Shown here: positions 1 through 8,081 of the stretch, in pieces
How the letters are laid out: every line of letters starts with the position of its first letter
Position numbering within the stretch: position 1 is the stretch's first letter
NCBI GenBank assembly: GCA_029066845.1
Contig: JAIEFR010000015.1
Span: 141,412 to 183,175, forward strand
Origin: Clostridia bacterium
GTDB taxonomy: Bacteria; Bacillota; Clostridia; Christensenellales; Borkfalkiaceae
Length of the DNA stretch: 41,764 bases
Direction of reading: 5' to 3'
Notes under the pieces: model-generated
The model's input: only the letters and a program-made list of their open reading frames with translations
Told to the model about the DNA's origin: nothing
The model's database searches: none
Made by a program: the position numbers and the translations under genes

Positions 1-1054
1 TTTCTTCCGTAACAACTTCTTCAACAACTTCTTCTGCCGTTTCAACAGGCTCTGCGGTTTCTTCTGCAACAACCTCTTCGACAATCGGCTCAGCAGTTTC
101 CTCGGCAACCGCTTCTTCAACGGGCTGCACTTCCGCAACAGTTGCTTCAGTGACGACGGGCTCTACACTGACCGAATTCAAATCGGACTGAATTTGTCCC
201 GAAAGCTCGTCAGCGGAAGCAAACTCTTCGATTTCGCGCACGAAATCAATAAACCGAACGGTCAAAACCTGACCGTAAAGGTCGCCGCTGAAGCCTTCGA
301 AATACGCTTCAAGCGCTACCCTGTCGTCCCCGAACGTAGGGCAGGTTCCGAAATTGGCAACGCCCTGATAATCGGTTTCGCCTATAAGGCACTTGACGCT
401 GTAAACGCCGTGCTTTAAAGGATGCTTCCACTCGGGATAAACTATATTTACCGTAGGATAACCAACGACTGAGGTTCCTCTGCCCGCACCCTTAACGACT
501 TCGCCCGTAAGCGAAAATTCACTGCCGAGCAACTGGTTGGCTTTTGCAACATTGCCCTCGTCAAGGCAGGACTTTATAAGCGTAGTGCTGATTTTTTCGC
601 CGTTCAGATCGACGTCCTTTATCGGCATATACCATACTCCGTTCTCGTCATCCTCGGCGTAATTTTTAAGCGTGGACGACTTGCCCTTCGCCTGTGCCCC
701 GAAGCGGAAATCCTTTCCGCTCATATAGGCCTTAACGTTGATTTTATCTTCAACCATTTTCAAAAAGTCAAGCGGCGCCGTCTTTTTGAATTCTTCGTCA
801 AAATCGATTACAACTACGAATTTGACATTGAATTGCTCCAAAATCGCCAGGCGTTCCTCAAACGAATAGATAAGCTTACCGCCCTTGCCGTCCCTGAACA
901 TCATAACGCCAAGGTCGAGTCCGTTGATTTTTGCCTGTAATTTAGCCTTCTTCAACAACTCGCGGTGACCTGCGTGAAGCGCGTCGAAACATCCCAACAC
1001 GATGAGCGCGGGAAAATCGTATTCGTCCTTACCGTATTCAACTACATTCAACAT
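1..1054 (-). CDS. ribF: Bifunctional riboflavin kinase / FAD synthetase, 3' end off the left edge
   Basis: Predicted to make FMN from riboflavin and then FAD, in the cytoplasm. The ATG at 1054-1052 overlaps the truB stop by seven bases, with AGGAC just upstream. The 351 residues in view hold the adenylyltransferase nucleotide-binding motif GCFDALHAGH (21-30), GKDFRFG (113-119), STTLIK (156-161), and the riboflavin kinase motif GYPTVN (198-203, usually G-x-PTAN). The recognisable enzyme ends near residue 290, close to the usual length of about 310. The frame then continues for at least 55 residues as a Val/Glu/Ala-rich acidic tail that leaves the window, which is not usual for RibF. Last gene of the nusA-infB cluster seen here, as in many Bacillota. 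Identity is firm; the tail's length and role are unknown. Confidence 0.92.
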   Translation of the reverse strand, partial: MLNVVEYGKDEYDFPALIVLGCFDALHAGHRELLKKAKLQAKINGLDLGVMMFRDGKGGKLIYSFEERLAILEQFNVKFVVVIDFDEEFKKTAPLDFLKMVEDKINVKAYMSGKDFRFGAQAKGKSSTLKNYAEDDENGVWYMPIKDVDLNGEKISTTLIKSCLDEGNVAKANQLLGSEFSLTGEVVKGAGRGTSVVGYPTVNIVYPEWKHPLKHGVYSVKCLIGETDYQGVANFGTCPTFGDDRVALEAYFEGFSGDLYGQVLTVRFIDFVREIEEFASADELSGQIQSDLNSVSVEPVVTEATVAEVQPVEEAVAEETAEPIVEEVVAEETAEPVETAEEVVEEVVTEE

Positions 1055-1896
1055 AATTTTGTCCTCATTTTCATTTTGCCGCCGGTTACAACCGCCAAGC
1101 CGTAAAAATTTTCGTCTTCCGTATATATCTTATACGTGCCGTCACAAAGACTGCTGTCCACGCCCAAGCCGTTTAAAAGCTTTTTCGCCGTTACTCCCTC
1201 GGGATGAAAGCTTTCGAAAGGCAATACGTTGTCGCACGGAATAAGATAATCGTAAACGTTGTTTTCAGTTAAAGAACTACTTGCAACAGCGTTTTCAATC
1301 GTAAAAATGCCGCTCTTCGTTCTTGTAAGCGCGCTCATTGCTGCGTATGTGGAAAGCTGTTCAGCCATATCCCGTGCAATAGAGCGTATATAAGTTCCGC
1401 CGCCGCAGGTAATTTCAAACGAAAAACATTTTTCGTCCTCCTGCCGTAAAAGTTTAACGGAATTTATCGTAACTTTTTTTGGGGGTAGTTCGAAATCAAC
1501 GCCCTCTCTGGCCAATTGATAACCTCTTTTACCGTTGACGTTTTTCGCGCTGTATCTGGGAGGTATCTGCATAACCTCGCCGACAAGAGAAGGAATAACT
1601 TCTTCTATCTCCTCAACCGAAGGTATCCGTCCGCCACTTTGCACCACGCTGCCCGTAGTATCGAGAGTATCGAAATTCTCGCCGAAACGGAATGTTGCAA
1701 CGTAGGTTTTTTCCTTTTTAAGAAAATAGTCAAACAGCCTTGCGGCATTTCCCACGGCAACCGGCAACACGCCGTCCGCCATAGGGTCTAACGTGCCCAT
1801 ATGTCCACACGGAACACGCGTAAGCCGCTTGATAATCGCAACTTCCCTGGCCGAGCTTGCTCCTGCCGCCTTGTTGACGTTGATAAAACCCGTCAT
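1048..1896 (-). CDS. truB: tRNA pseudouridine(55) synthase TruB
   Basis: Converts U55 of the tRNA T-loop to pseudouridine. 282 residues. The N-terminal block NVNKAAGASSAREV matches the family's K-P-x-G-x-T-S motif in a relaxed form. GHMGTLDPMADGVLPVAVG (31-49) carries the catalytic aspartate D37. The later RYSAKNVNGKRGYQLAREG and GGGTYIRSIARDM blocks are also typical. The start overlaps the nrnA stop as ATGA (1896-1893), so translation is probably coupled; no good ribosome binding site is visible before it. It overlaps ribF by seven bases downstream. Length is slightly below the 300 or so residues common in Bacillota, with a short C-terminal domain. Confidence 0.95.
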   Translation of the reverse strand: MTGFINVNKAAGASSAREVAIIKRLTRVPCGHMGTLDPMADGVLPVAVGNAARLFDYFLKKEKTYVATFRFGENFDTLDTTGSVVQSGGRIPSVEEIEEVIPSLVGEVMQIPPRYSAKNVNGKRGYQLAREGVDFELPPKKVTINSVKLLRQEDEKCFSFEITCGGGTYIRSIARDMAEQLSTYAAMSALTRTKSGIFTIENAVASSSLTENNVYDYLIPCDNVLPFESFHPEGVTAKKLLNGLGVDSSLCDGTYKIYTEDENFYGLAVVTGGKMKMRTKLC

Positions 1897-2870
1897 AGCT
1901 GCTGATAGACCGCGTGAGTCAACCGTTCGATAACTTCCTCGTATTCGCCGAACAGCATACAGCCGCTTGCAAGCACGTGTCCGCCGCCGCCGAATTTATC
2001 CGCCACGGCGTTTACGTTTACGCTTCTGCTCCTGAGCGACGCCTTGTACTGATTTGTCTTGACCTCCATAAGCGCTATGGAAACCTCCACCCCGTCTATC
2101 GAAAGAGGGAAATCGACAAATCCTTCGGTCTGGCTTTTATCGGTACCGGTTTCTTCGAAATCCTTTTGAGTGACCGTAAGAAACGCAAGCTTGTCTTCAA
2201 GTGCAAAACGCATTTTTCCAAGCACTCGGGTATAGAGCATCGCGCGTGCCTTTGACTGGCGTGTAAACATCTCGTACCCTATATCGCAAATATCGGCACC
2301 GCATTGCTTCAGCTTTGCCGCAACCGAAAAGGTCTTTGCGCTTACATCACGGTGGGAAAAGTTGCCGCTGTCGGTAAGCAGTCCAAGCGCCAGAAGGTCT
2401 GCGATTTCTTTGGTGATTTCAAAACCTGCCGCCTCTAAAATTTCAGGCAGAATTTCGCAGGTTGCCGTGCTGTCCGCCAGAACGTAGTTGTATTTTGCGT
2501 AGCGCGGGTTGGATATATGATGATCGATATTGAGCGTTTTGCCCTTAAAAGCCGCATACTGCGCCGCAAAAACGCCTACGCGGTTGAGCTCCGCACTGTC
2601 AACCGAAACGAACAAGTCAAGCGCCTCGGGATTAACGGGCAAGGTCTGTAAAGTGGTTTTCATTACCGGAAAAACGCACAGCCTGTCCGGCGTAGGGTCC
2701 TCGCACAAAACGTAGACATTTTTGCCCGCGTTTTTCAAAGCGCACCCCAGCGCCAGCGCGCTGCCAAGAGCGTCGCCGTCGGGTCTGAAGTGGCATACTA
2801 CGGCAACGTTACTACTGCGGTTTAATACCGCCGCTATTTCAGTGAGGCTGTTATTTGTCATCTTCACCAT
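1893..2870 (-). CDS. nrnA: DHH-family oligoribonuclease / pAp phosphatase NrnA
   Basis: Cytoplasmic phosphoesterase that degrades short RNA oligonucleotides and, in characterised members, dephosphorylates 3'-phosphoadenosine 5'-phosphate. 325 residues with the DHH/DHHA1 layout: CHFRPDGDALGS near residues 26-37, SVDSAE, the metal-binding DHH in NIDHHISN, and the C-terminal substrate motif GGGGHVLASGC. It overlaps the rbfA stop by 20 bases, and truB follows by an ATGA overlap, so it sits within a tightly coupled operon. Two ATGs are possible, at 2870 and at 2861 (residue 4); neither has a clear Shine-Dalgarno, so the exact start is unsettled by three residues. The rbfA-nrnA-truB order is standard in Clostridia. 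Confidence 0.93.
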   Translation of the reverse strand: MVKMTNNSLTEIAAVLNRSSNVAVVCHFRPDGDALGSALALGCALKNAGKNVYVLCEDPTPDRLCVFPVMKTTLQTLPVNPEALDLFVSVDSAELNRVGVFAAQYAAFKGKTLNIDHHISNPRYAKYNYVLADSTATCEILPEILEAAGFEITKEIADLLALGLLTDSGNFSHRDVSAKTFSVAAKLKQCGADICDIGYEMFTRQSKARAMLYTRVLGKMRFALEDKLAFLTVTQKDFEETGTDKSQTEGFVDFPLSIDGVEVSIALMEVKTNQYKASLRSRSVNVNAVADKFGGGGHVLASGCMLFGEYEEVIERLTHAVYQQL

Positions 2871-3228
2871 CGCCGCCTTTATCTATTTCTTTAAGTAACC
2901 TGTCGATTTTTTCCCCGTACTCCAGACTTTCGTCCAAAGTGAACCTGAGCTCGGGAACGCATCTTATGCGTAGCACCTTGGAAAGCGCGTGCCTTATATA
3001 TCCCGCGTTATCTGCAAGAATTTTAAAGCTTGCGCGCCGCTTTTCCTCGTTCGTGTCGTAGATGCTTACGAACACCTTACAGCTCTTTAAATCGGGCGCA
3101 ACGTCGGCGTCTATAACGCTTATAATCGCACTGAGCTCGGGATATCTGTTCTTTAAATCGGTTGAAATTACTCTGTATATCTCTTCGCGGAACTGACTTG
3201 ACAGTCTTTCCCCTCTCAAACCTTTCAT
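2851..3228 (-). CDS. rbfA: 30S ribosome-binding factor RbfA
   Basis: Binds the 30S subunit during late maturation near helix 1 of 16S rRNA. 125 residues, normal for the family. The N-terminal SSQFREEIYRVISTDLKN and the KH-like core with VFVSIYD, and the LRIRCVPELRFTLDESLEYG stretch, are typical RbfA sequence. It lies nine bases after the infB stop and its end overlaps nrnA. The C-terminal GGDGEDDK tail is acidic. Part of the nusA-infB transcription unit. Confidence 0.94.
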   Translation of the reverse strand: MKGLRGERLSSQFREEIYRVISTDLKNRYPELSAIISVIDADVAPDLKSCKVFVSIYDTNEEKRRASFKILADNAGYIRHALSKVLRIRCVPELRFTLDESLEYGEKIDRLLKEIDKGGDGEDDK

Positions 3229-3237
3229 CTATCCCTC

Positions 3238-5787
3238 TTACTTACCTGCCGTCAATTCCTCGATGGTGTAGCACTCGATTACGTCGCCGACCTTTATATC
3301 ATTGAAGCCCTCTATTGCGCAACCGCATTCGTAATTATAGGCAACTTCCTTTACGTCGTCCTTAAAGCGCTTTAACTGACGAACGTTACCTTCTACTATA
3401 AGCACGTCGTCACGGTAAATTCTCAGCTTACCGCCGCGAATAATCTTACCTTCCGTAACGTAGCAGCCCGCAACGGTGCCGACGCCCGTAATTCTGAAAG
3501 TCTGGCGTACCTCGCACTTGCCGAGATATACGTCCTGATATTTGGGCGTAAGCATACCTTTAAGCGCCGCTTCAATATCGTCGAGAAGGTCGTAAATAAT
3601 TCTGTACGTCCTGACATCTACTTTGCTGCGCTCGGCAGTCGTCCTTGCCTTTGCATCGGGACGGACGTTGAATCCGAGAATAATCGCATTGGAAGAATCG
3701 GCAAGCATAACGTCCGATTCGGTGATTGCGCCCGCGCCGCTGTGGATAACCTTAACCTGCACTTCCTCGTTTGAAAGCTTGACGACAGACTGCTTTACAG
3801 CCTCGACAGAGCCCTGAACGTCGCCCTTTATTATAAGGTTGAGGTTCTTCATATTGCCTTCGGCAATCTTGCCGAACACGTCGTCGAGAGAAACTTTGGA
3901 AGTGACCTTTATCATCTCGTCGCTTTCCTTTCTCTTTCTCTCTTCTATAACGGACTTCATAAGGTCCTGAGTTACGGCGAATATAGAGTCGCCGGCATTG
4001 GGCACTTCCTCTAAACCGAGAACAAATACCGCTGTAGACGGACCTGCTTCCTTAACCGTTTTGCCCTTGTCGTCAATCATTGCACGCACACGACCTGTGA
4101 CGGTACCGGAAATGATATTGTCACCAGTATGCAGCGTGCCGTTCTGAACGAGCACCGTTGCAACGGGACCCTTGCCCTTGTCGAGTTGGGCTTCGATGAT
4201 AACGCCGCGCGCCTGTCTTTCGGGATTTGCCAGAAGCTCTTTGAGCTCGGCAACCAAAAGAACGTTTTCCAGAAGCTGGTCTATGCCCTCGCCAGTCTTG
4301 CACGAAATGGGGCAAACGGGAGTATTGCCGCCCCACTCTTCGGGAACCAGGTCGTAGGTCGTAAGCTCCTGCTTGATTTTTTCGGGATTAGCTCCCACTT
4401 TATCCATTTTATTAACGGCAACGATTATCGAAACGCCAGCCGCCTTTGCGTGGTTTATTGCCTCCACGGTCTGCGGCATTATTCCGTCGTCTGCGGCAAC
4501 AACAAGTATAACTATATCGGTTACCATTGCGCCGCGCGCCCTCATTGCGGTGAACGCTTCGTGACCGGGGGTGTCTATAAAGGTTATACTCTTGCCCTTT
4601 ACTCCTACGGAGTAAGCGCCGATATGCTGGGTTATACCGCCAGCTTCGCCTGCCGTTACGCTCGATTTTCTTATATAATCCAAAAGCGAAGTTTTACCGT
4701 GGTCAACGTGTCCCATAACCGTAACGACGGGAGCACGGGGCACAAGGCTTTCGATTTCTTCAACCGTATCCGCCTGCTTCTCGCTGAGAATTTCTTCCGC
4801 GGTCTTTTCGGGCTTGTATTCGAGCTCAATGTCCATACTTGCCGCAAGCAATGCCGCAGTGTCGTAGTCAATGGACTCGTTTACCGTCTTCATTATGCCC
4901 TCTTTAAAGAGCCACTTGGTTATTTCGACGGCGGACATACCTATCTTTTCGGACAGAACCTTTAAAGGAATGTCGTTTGTGGTTACGACTGCGTGATCGA
5001 TTTTAACCGTCTGGGAGCTCTGGCTCGATTTAGCTTTTTTAACTCTTAGCTTTCTGTATCCGCTCTTATTCTCGTCAAAGTCGGCAACCGTTGCGCCCTG
5101 CTGCTTAACGAGCGCGCGCTTGGATATGGCGTGTCTGTCCCTTTCTACGTAGGTCTTTTCAAAGCTCTGCTTCTTTTTGTCCGCGCCGAAATTCTTGCCG
5201 GCGGACTTTGCGGGTGCCGCGGTTGCAGAAGCCACGTATTTTGCGCCAGCCTTGCTCTGAACGCCGGTTGCGCCCGTACGCGTTTGCTGACCGTATGCGG
5301 GTCTGGGTCTGTCACCTCTGCCTGCGTCCTTGTTGACGTATGTCTTTGCGGGTGCCGCGGGCGCCTTTGCAACTATATACGAAGGGCGGGCGGGTTTAGC
5401 TACGGCAGGTGCGGGAGCTGACTCCTTTTCTTCCTGTTCCTTAACGGGCTGAGCTTGCTTCTTTGCAGGCTCTTCCGCACTTTCAACGACCTCGACGGTC
5501 TTAACCTCCGCCGCGGGTTCAGCTTGCTTCTCTTCAGGTGCGCGTTCGGAAGCCTTGCTCTCTTTTGCGGTTTCCGCTTTAAGCGCCGCTTCCTCTGCGG
5601 CAACAGCCTCGCGCGCCAGTCTTTCTTCCTCGGCGCGTTTTGCTATTCTGGCGTTATCCAATTCGGAAAGCTTCTTTAAAATTTCCGCCGCCGCTCTTTC
5701 GGAAGCAGAAACCTTTTTGGAAAGTTCGCCGAACGTTCCCTCCGATAACATTTTAGCAATATTTAAAATATTCTCGTATTTTGCCAT
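3238..5787 (-). CDS. infB: Translation initiation factor IF-2
   Basis: GTPase that places initiator tRNA on the 30S subunit and promotes subunit joining. The open frame extends to 5877, but the start is the ATG at 5787: AGAGGTGAT lies at good spacing before it, the ylxQ stop is inside that site, and the protein then begins MAKYEN. That gives 849 residues. An IF2N-like helix is at 1-45, followed by a Lys/Ala/Glu-rich low-complexity linker (about 50-220) and a second IF2N block (270-320). The GTPase has G1 GHVDHGKT (359-366), G3 DTPGH (405-409) and G4 NKMD (459-462). Domains II, III and the tRNA-binding C2 domain follow. Full length for a Bacillota IF-2 with a long N-terminal linker. Confidence 0.97.
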   Translation of the reverse strand: MAKYENILNIAKMLSEGTFGELSKKVSASERAAAEILKKLSELDNARIAKRAEEERLAREAVAAEEAALKAETAKESKASERAPEEKQAEPAAEVKTVEVVESAEEPAKKQAQPVKEQEEKESAPAPAVAKPARPSYIVAKAPAAPAKTYVNKDAGRGDRPRPAYGQQTRTGATGVQSKAGAKYVASATAAPAKSAGKNFGADKKKQSFEKTYVERDRHAISKRALVKQQGATVADFDENKSGYRKLRVKKAKSSQSSQTVKIDHAVVTTNDIPLKVLSEKIGMSAVEITKWLFKEGIMKTVNESIDYDTAALLAASMDIELEYKPEKTAEEILSEKQADTVEEIESLVPRAPVVTVMGHVDHGKTSLLDYIRKSSVTAGEAGGITQHIGAYSVGVKGKSITFIDTPGHEAFTAMRARGAMVTDIVILVVAADDGIMPQTVEAINHAKAAGVSIIVAVNKMDKVGANPEKIKQELTTYDLVPEEWGGNTPVCPISCKTGEGIDQLLENVLLVAELKELLANPERQARGVIIEAQLDKGKGPVATVLVQNGTLHTGDNIISGTVTGRVRAMIDDKGKTVKEAGPSTAVFVLGLEEVPNAGDSIFAVTQDLMKSVIEERKRKESDEMIKVTSKVSLDDVFGKIAEGNMKNLNLIIKGDVQGSVEAVKQSVVKLSNEEVQVKVIHSGAGAITESDVMLADSSNAIILGFNVRPDAKARTTAERSKVDVRTYRIIYDLLDDIEAALKGMLTPKYQDVYLGKCEVRQTFRITGVGTVAGCYVTEGKIIRGGKLRIYRDDVLIVEGNVRQLKRFKDDVKEVAYNYECGCAIEGFNDIKVGDVIECYTIEELTAGK

Positions 5788-5794
5788 AATCGCA

Positions 5795-6109
5795 TCACCT
5801 CTCGGTATATAATTCGTAATCGCCGTCCGCGTTGGCACATATCGCCCTCGCAAGCTCGTAATCCCTGACTGCCGCAATTTTGCAACCCGGCTTATGTACG
5901 GCGTTTTCCAGCCCGACCTTGCATATAATCAGCGGGCAGGAATATCTGTTTTTGTATTTGAGCGCAAGTGAGAAAGTATTTTCGGAAGCAGTTGAACAGA
6001 CTATTATGAGATATACGCCTTTTTTCAGAACGTCTACCGACCCGCTGCCAAGCGCGATTTTGCGTGCCCTTAAACAGAAGCCGATATAGCTTTCAACCTT
6101 TCCTGCCAA
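5795..6109 (-). CDS. ylxQ: L7Ae/YlxQ-type K-turn RNA-binding protein
   Basis: Small ribosomal-protein-L7Ae-like protein found between ylxR and infB in Bacillota; homologues bind kink-turn RNA, but the cellular role is not settled. The longest frame opens at 6133, overlapping ylxR by 41 bases, but a better start is TTG at 6109. A perfect AGGAGG lies at 6121-6116, six bases upstream, and the protein then starts at the conserved region (AGKVESYIGFCLRARKIALG). That gives 104 residues, near the family norm, and a 17-base overlap with ylxR. The conserved core is the SYIGFCLRARK basic helix and the LIIVCSTASENT strand-turn. The stop lies within the infB ribosome binding site. Confidence 0.87.
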   Translation of the reverse strand: MAGKVESYIGFCLRARKIALGSGSVDVLKKGVYLIIVCSTASENTFSLALKYKNRYSCPLIICKVGLENAVHKPGCKIAAVRDYELARAICANADGDYELYTER

Positions 6110-6368
6110 AATACTCCTCCTCGATTGCCGCATACACGCCCTCGTCCACGCGACAGGTAAACACCCTGTCCAAAAGACGGTTCTTTCTCAGCTTTGCAAC
6201 ACATTCGGGGTTGTCGCATATATACGCGCCGCGCCCGTTTGCCTTACCCGAAAAATCGAGAAAGATTTTGCCTTCGGCGTTTTTAACCACCCTGAGCATC
6301 TCTCTTTTTTCCTTGGGTTCTCGGCAGGCTATGCACTGCCTGAGCGGCGCTTTTTTCACTTTGGGCAT
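6093..6368 (-). CDS. rnpM: YlxR/RnpM (DUF448) RNA-binding protein
   Basis: 91-residue protein of the YlxR family. The Bacillus subtilis member has been described as a modulator of RNase P (RnpM). Family features are complete: RQCIACREPKEKREMLRVVK near the N-terminus, then GKANGRGAYICDNPECV with its GRGAYIC signature. The ATG is three bases after the nusA stop. The end overlaps ylxQ, whose ribosome binding site is inside this gene. Its position between nusA and ylxQ is the invariable one in Bacillota. Confidence 0.93.
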   Translation of the reverse strand: MPKVKKAPLRQCIACREPKEKREMLRVVKNAEGKIFLDFSGKANGRGAYICDNPECVAKLRKNRLLDRVFTCRVDEGVYAAIEEEYFGRKG

Positions 6369-6371
6369 ATT

Positions 6372-7466
6372 TTATTCGTTATCCTCTCCCGCTTCTTCTT
6401 CGCCTATGCCGATTCCCAGCTTAGCCGCAGCGGATTCGCTCTTTACGTCTATCTTCCAACCCGTCAGCCTTACTGCAAGGCGTGCGTTCTGACCGTCCCT
6501 GCCGATTGCAAGCGAAAGCTTGTCGTCGGGCACGACCGCCATTGCCGTATTTTCGCCTTCGAGCTGGGTTACGGAAATAACCTTTGCGGGCGAAAGCGCC
6601 TTTGCGATAAATTCAAGGGGATTTTCGCTCCAGGGGATAATATCTATCTTTTCACCGTGCAGTTCCTCGACGATGGCGTTTACGCGCGCGCCCTTGTTAC
6701 CAACGCACGCACCGATAGCGTCCACTCTCTGGTCCTCGGAATAGATAGCGATCTTTGTTCTTGCGCCAGCTTCGCGGCTGACTTCCTTTATGATTACGGT
6801 ACCCTGTTTGATTTCGGGCACTTCCTCTTCGAAAAGCTTTCTTACCAAGCCTGCGGACGAACGGCTGACAAGCACCTGCGCGCCCTTGAAACCGCTCTTT
6901 ACGCGCTTGACGAACACTTTGATTTTATCGTTTACCTCGTACTTCTCGCCGGGCACCTGGTCGGAAGGAAGCATAAGTCCTTCAACCTGTCCCTTGCCGA
7001 GCTCTACGTAAACGTTCTTCAAATCGATTTTTCTGATTTTGCCGACGACGAGCTCGCCTTCCTTATCGGAGAATTCGTTCATTGCTGCGTCGCGCTCGGT
7101 TTCGTGGAGCTTCTGCAAAATGACCTGTTTTGCCGTCTGTGCGGCTATACGCGAAAAATCTTTTGGCGTGAATTTTTCGGTAACTCTGTCACCGACCTTA
7201 TAGCTCTTTTTTATAGCGCGTGCGTCCTCAAGCGATATTTCCATATCCTTGTCAACGACTTCTTCCACGACGGTCTTAGCCGTGTAGAATTCAATCGTAC
7301 CCTTTTCGGGAACGAGCTTCAATTCAACGTCGCCTACCGCACCCGCACTCTGCTTTTTGCAAGCGGAAACGAGCGCGTTGCGAAGTGCTTCGATAAACAC
7401 TTCCTGGGGTATGCCCTTTTCCTTTTCCAAATCTGCAAGCGCAGCAAAAAAATCCTTGTTAACCAT
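6372..7466 (-). CDS. nusA: Transcription termination/antitermination factor NusA
   Basis: RNA polymerase-associated factor controlling pausing, termination and antitermination. 364 residues, the short Gram-positive form without the acidic repeats of enterobacterial NusA. The N-terminal polymerase-binding domain (1-125) begins MVNKDFFAALADLEKEKGI. An S1 domain follows (about 130-200), then two KH domains with RTKIAIYSEDQRVDAIGACVG and VVPDDKLSLAIGRDGQNARLA, the latter holding the GxxG-type loop. TAGGAGAAA stands before the ATG at 7466. It lies 47 bases downstream of rimP in the same transcript. Confidence 0.97.
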   Translation of the reverse strand: MVNKDFFAALADLEKEKGIPQEVFIEALRNALVSACKKQSAGAVGDVELKLVPEKGTIEFYTAKTVVEEVVDKDMEISLEDARAIKKSYKVGDRVTEKFTPKDFSRIAAQTAKQVILQKLHETERDAAMNEFSDKEGELVVGKIRKIDLKNVYVELGKGQVEGLMLPSDQVPGEKYEVNDKIKVFVKRVKSGFKGAQVLVSRSSAGLVRKLFEEEVPEIKQGTVIIKEVSREAGARTKIAIYSEDQRVDAIGACVGNKGARVNAIVEELHGEKIDIIPWSENPLEFIAKALSPAKVISVTQLEGENTAMAVVPDDKLSLAIGRDGQNARLAVRLTGWKIDVKSESAAAKLGIGIGEEEAGEDNE

Positions 7467-7513
7467 TTTGATTTCTCCTAAATTTATCTGTAAGCGTTTT
7501 TAAGCGCAATTTA

Positions 7514-7972
7514 TTATTCGAATTTGATAGCCTTGTTTATCTTTGCAATTTTATTGCGGGGAATTTTCAGCTTCTCTTTACCGACCGTTACGGTTACGGT
7601 GTTTTCGTCGAACTCTTCCAAAAAGCCCTGCAAAAACTTTTTGCCCTTTAACGGTGCGTAAAGCTTAAGCTCCACTTCCTTGCCGATATTTCTTTCGAAA
7701 TCCCTTGCCGTCTTGAAAGGTCTGTCAAGCCCGGGACTGGATACGTTTAACGTGTAAGGCTGTCCGTAGCTGGGGTCCAGCTCGTCTATGGGGTCGAAGA
7801 TTGCGTTGTGGAATTTCTCACAGGTGTCGAGATCCACTCCCGCCTCGGTTTCGATATAGACCGTAAGCGCACCAGACTTTTCGTTGCACTCCACTTCGAC
7901 TATTTCTATACCCATAGGCTCTGCTATATTTTCAAGCATTTGACATATTTCTTCGACAGGTTTGAATTTCAT
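7514..7972 (-). CDS. rimP: Ribosome maturation factor RimP
   Basis: Acts in 30S subunit assembly. 152 residues, normal length. The N-terminal domain has the ETEAGVDLDTCEKFHNAIFDPID stretch, and SSPGLDRPFKTARDFERNIG is the hallmark central motif. The C-terminal SH3-like domain ends KIPRNKIAKINKAIKFE. AGGGA precedes the ATG at 7972. It is the first gene after the promoter at 8050-8078 and its leader contains a strong hairpin. Conserved partner of nusA across bacteria. Confidence 0.96.
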   Translation of the reverse strand: MKFKPVEEICQMLENIAEPMGIEIVEVECNEKSGALTVYIETEAGVDLDTCEKFHNAIFDPIDELDPSYGQPYTLNVSSPGLDRPFKTARDFERNIGKEVELKLYAPLKGKKFLQGFLEEFDENTVTVTVGKEKLKIPRNKIAKINKAIKFE

Positions 7973-7991
7973 ATTTCCCTACATATAAAGT

Positions 7992-8020
7992 ATTGAGTGC
8001 CTTTCGTCAAGGCACTCAAT
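7992..8020 (-). promoter_or_regulatory. 12-bp perfect hairpin in the rimP-nusA leader
   Basis: Bases 7992-8003 and 8009-8020 are exact inverted complements with a five-base loop (8004-8008). On the minus strand it lies about 23 bases after the predicted transcription start and about 20 bases before the rimP ATG. The bases that follow are mixed A/T rather than a clean U-run, so it is a poor intrinsic terminator. It could be an attenuator, a processing site, or a weak terminator for the upstream ispG-exonuclease unit. Known fact: rimP-nusA leaders are regulated in other bacteria. The function here is inference. Confidence 0.6.
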
Positions 8021-8049
8021 CTTAAAGCATAAGTATTAAGCTTGCCTCT

Positions 8050-8078
8050 ATTATAGCACCCGTGTTTCGATTTGGCAA
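8050..8078 (-). promoter_or_regulatory. Sigma-A promoter for the rimP-nusA-infB operon
   Basis: Reading the minus strand: TTGCCA (8078-8073), 17-base spacer, TATAAT (8055-8050). The -10 is a perfect consensus and the -35 is four of six. It begins just past the stop of the PolC-like gene at 8082, in a 109-base gap, so the translation-factor operon has its own start. Predicted start near 8043, giving a leader of about 70 bases. Confidence 0.85.
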
Positions 8079-8081
8079 GTT

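Noticed and set aside
5788-5877. N-terminal extension of IF-2 to 5877
   Set aside because: It would place the strong AGAGGTGAT site inside the gene and overlap ylxQ heavily; the ATG at 5787 fits the family.
6657-7481. 274-codon open frame on the plus strand across nusA
   Set aside because: It mirrors a clear nusA on the other strand, has no ribosome binding site and makes no recognisable protein. The same holds for long antisense frames at 4129-4965, 16295-17161, 21471-22355 and 25773-26558.
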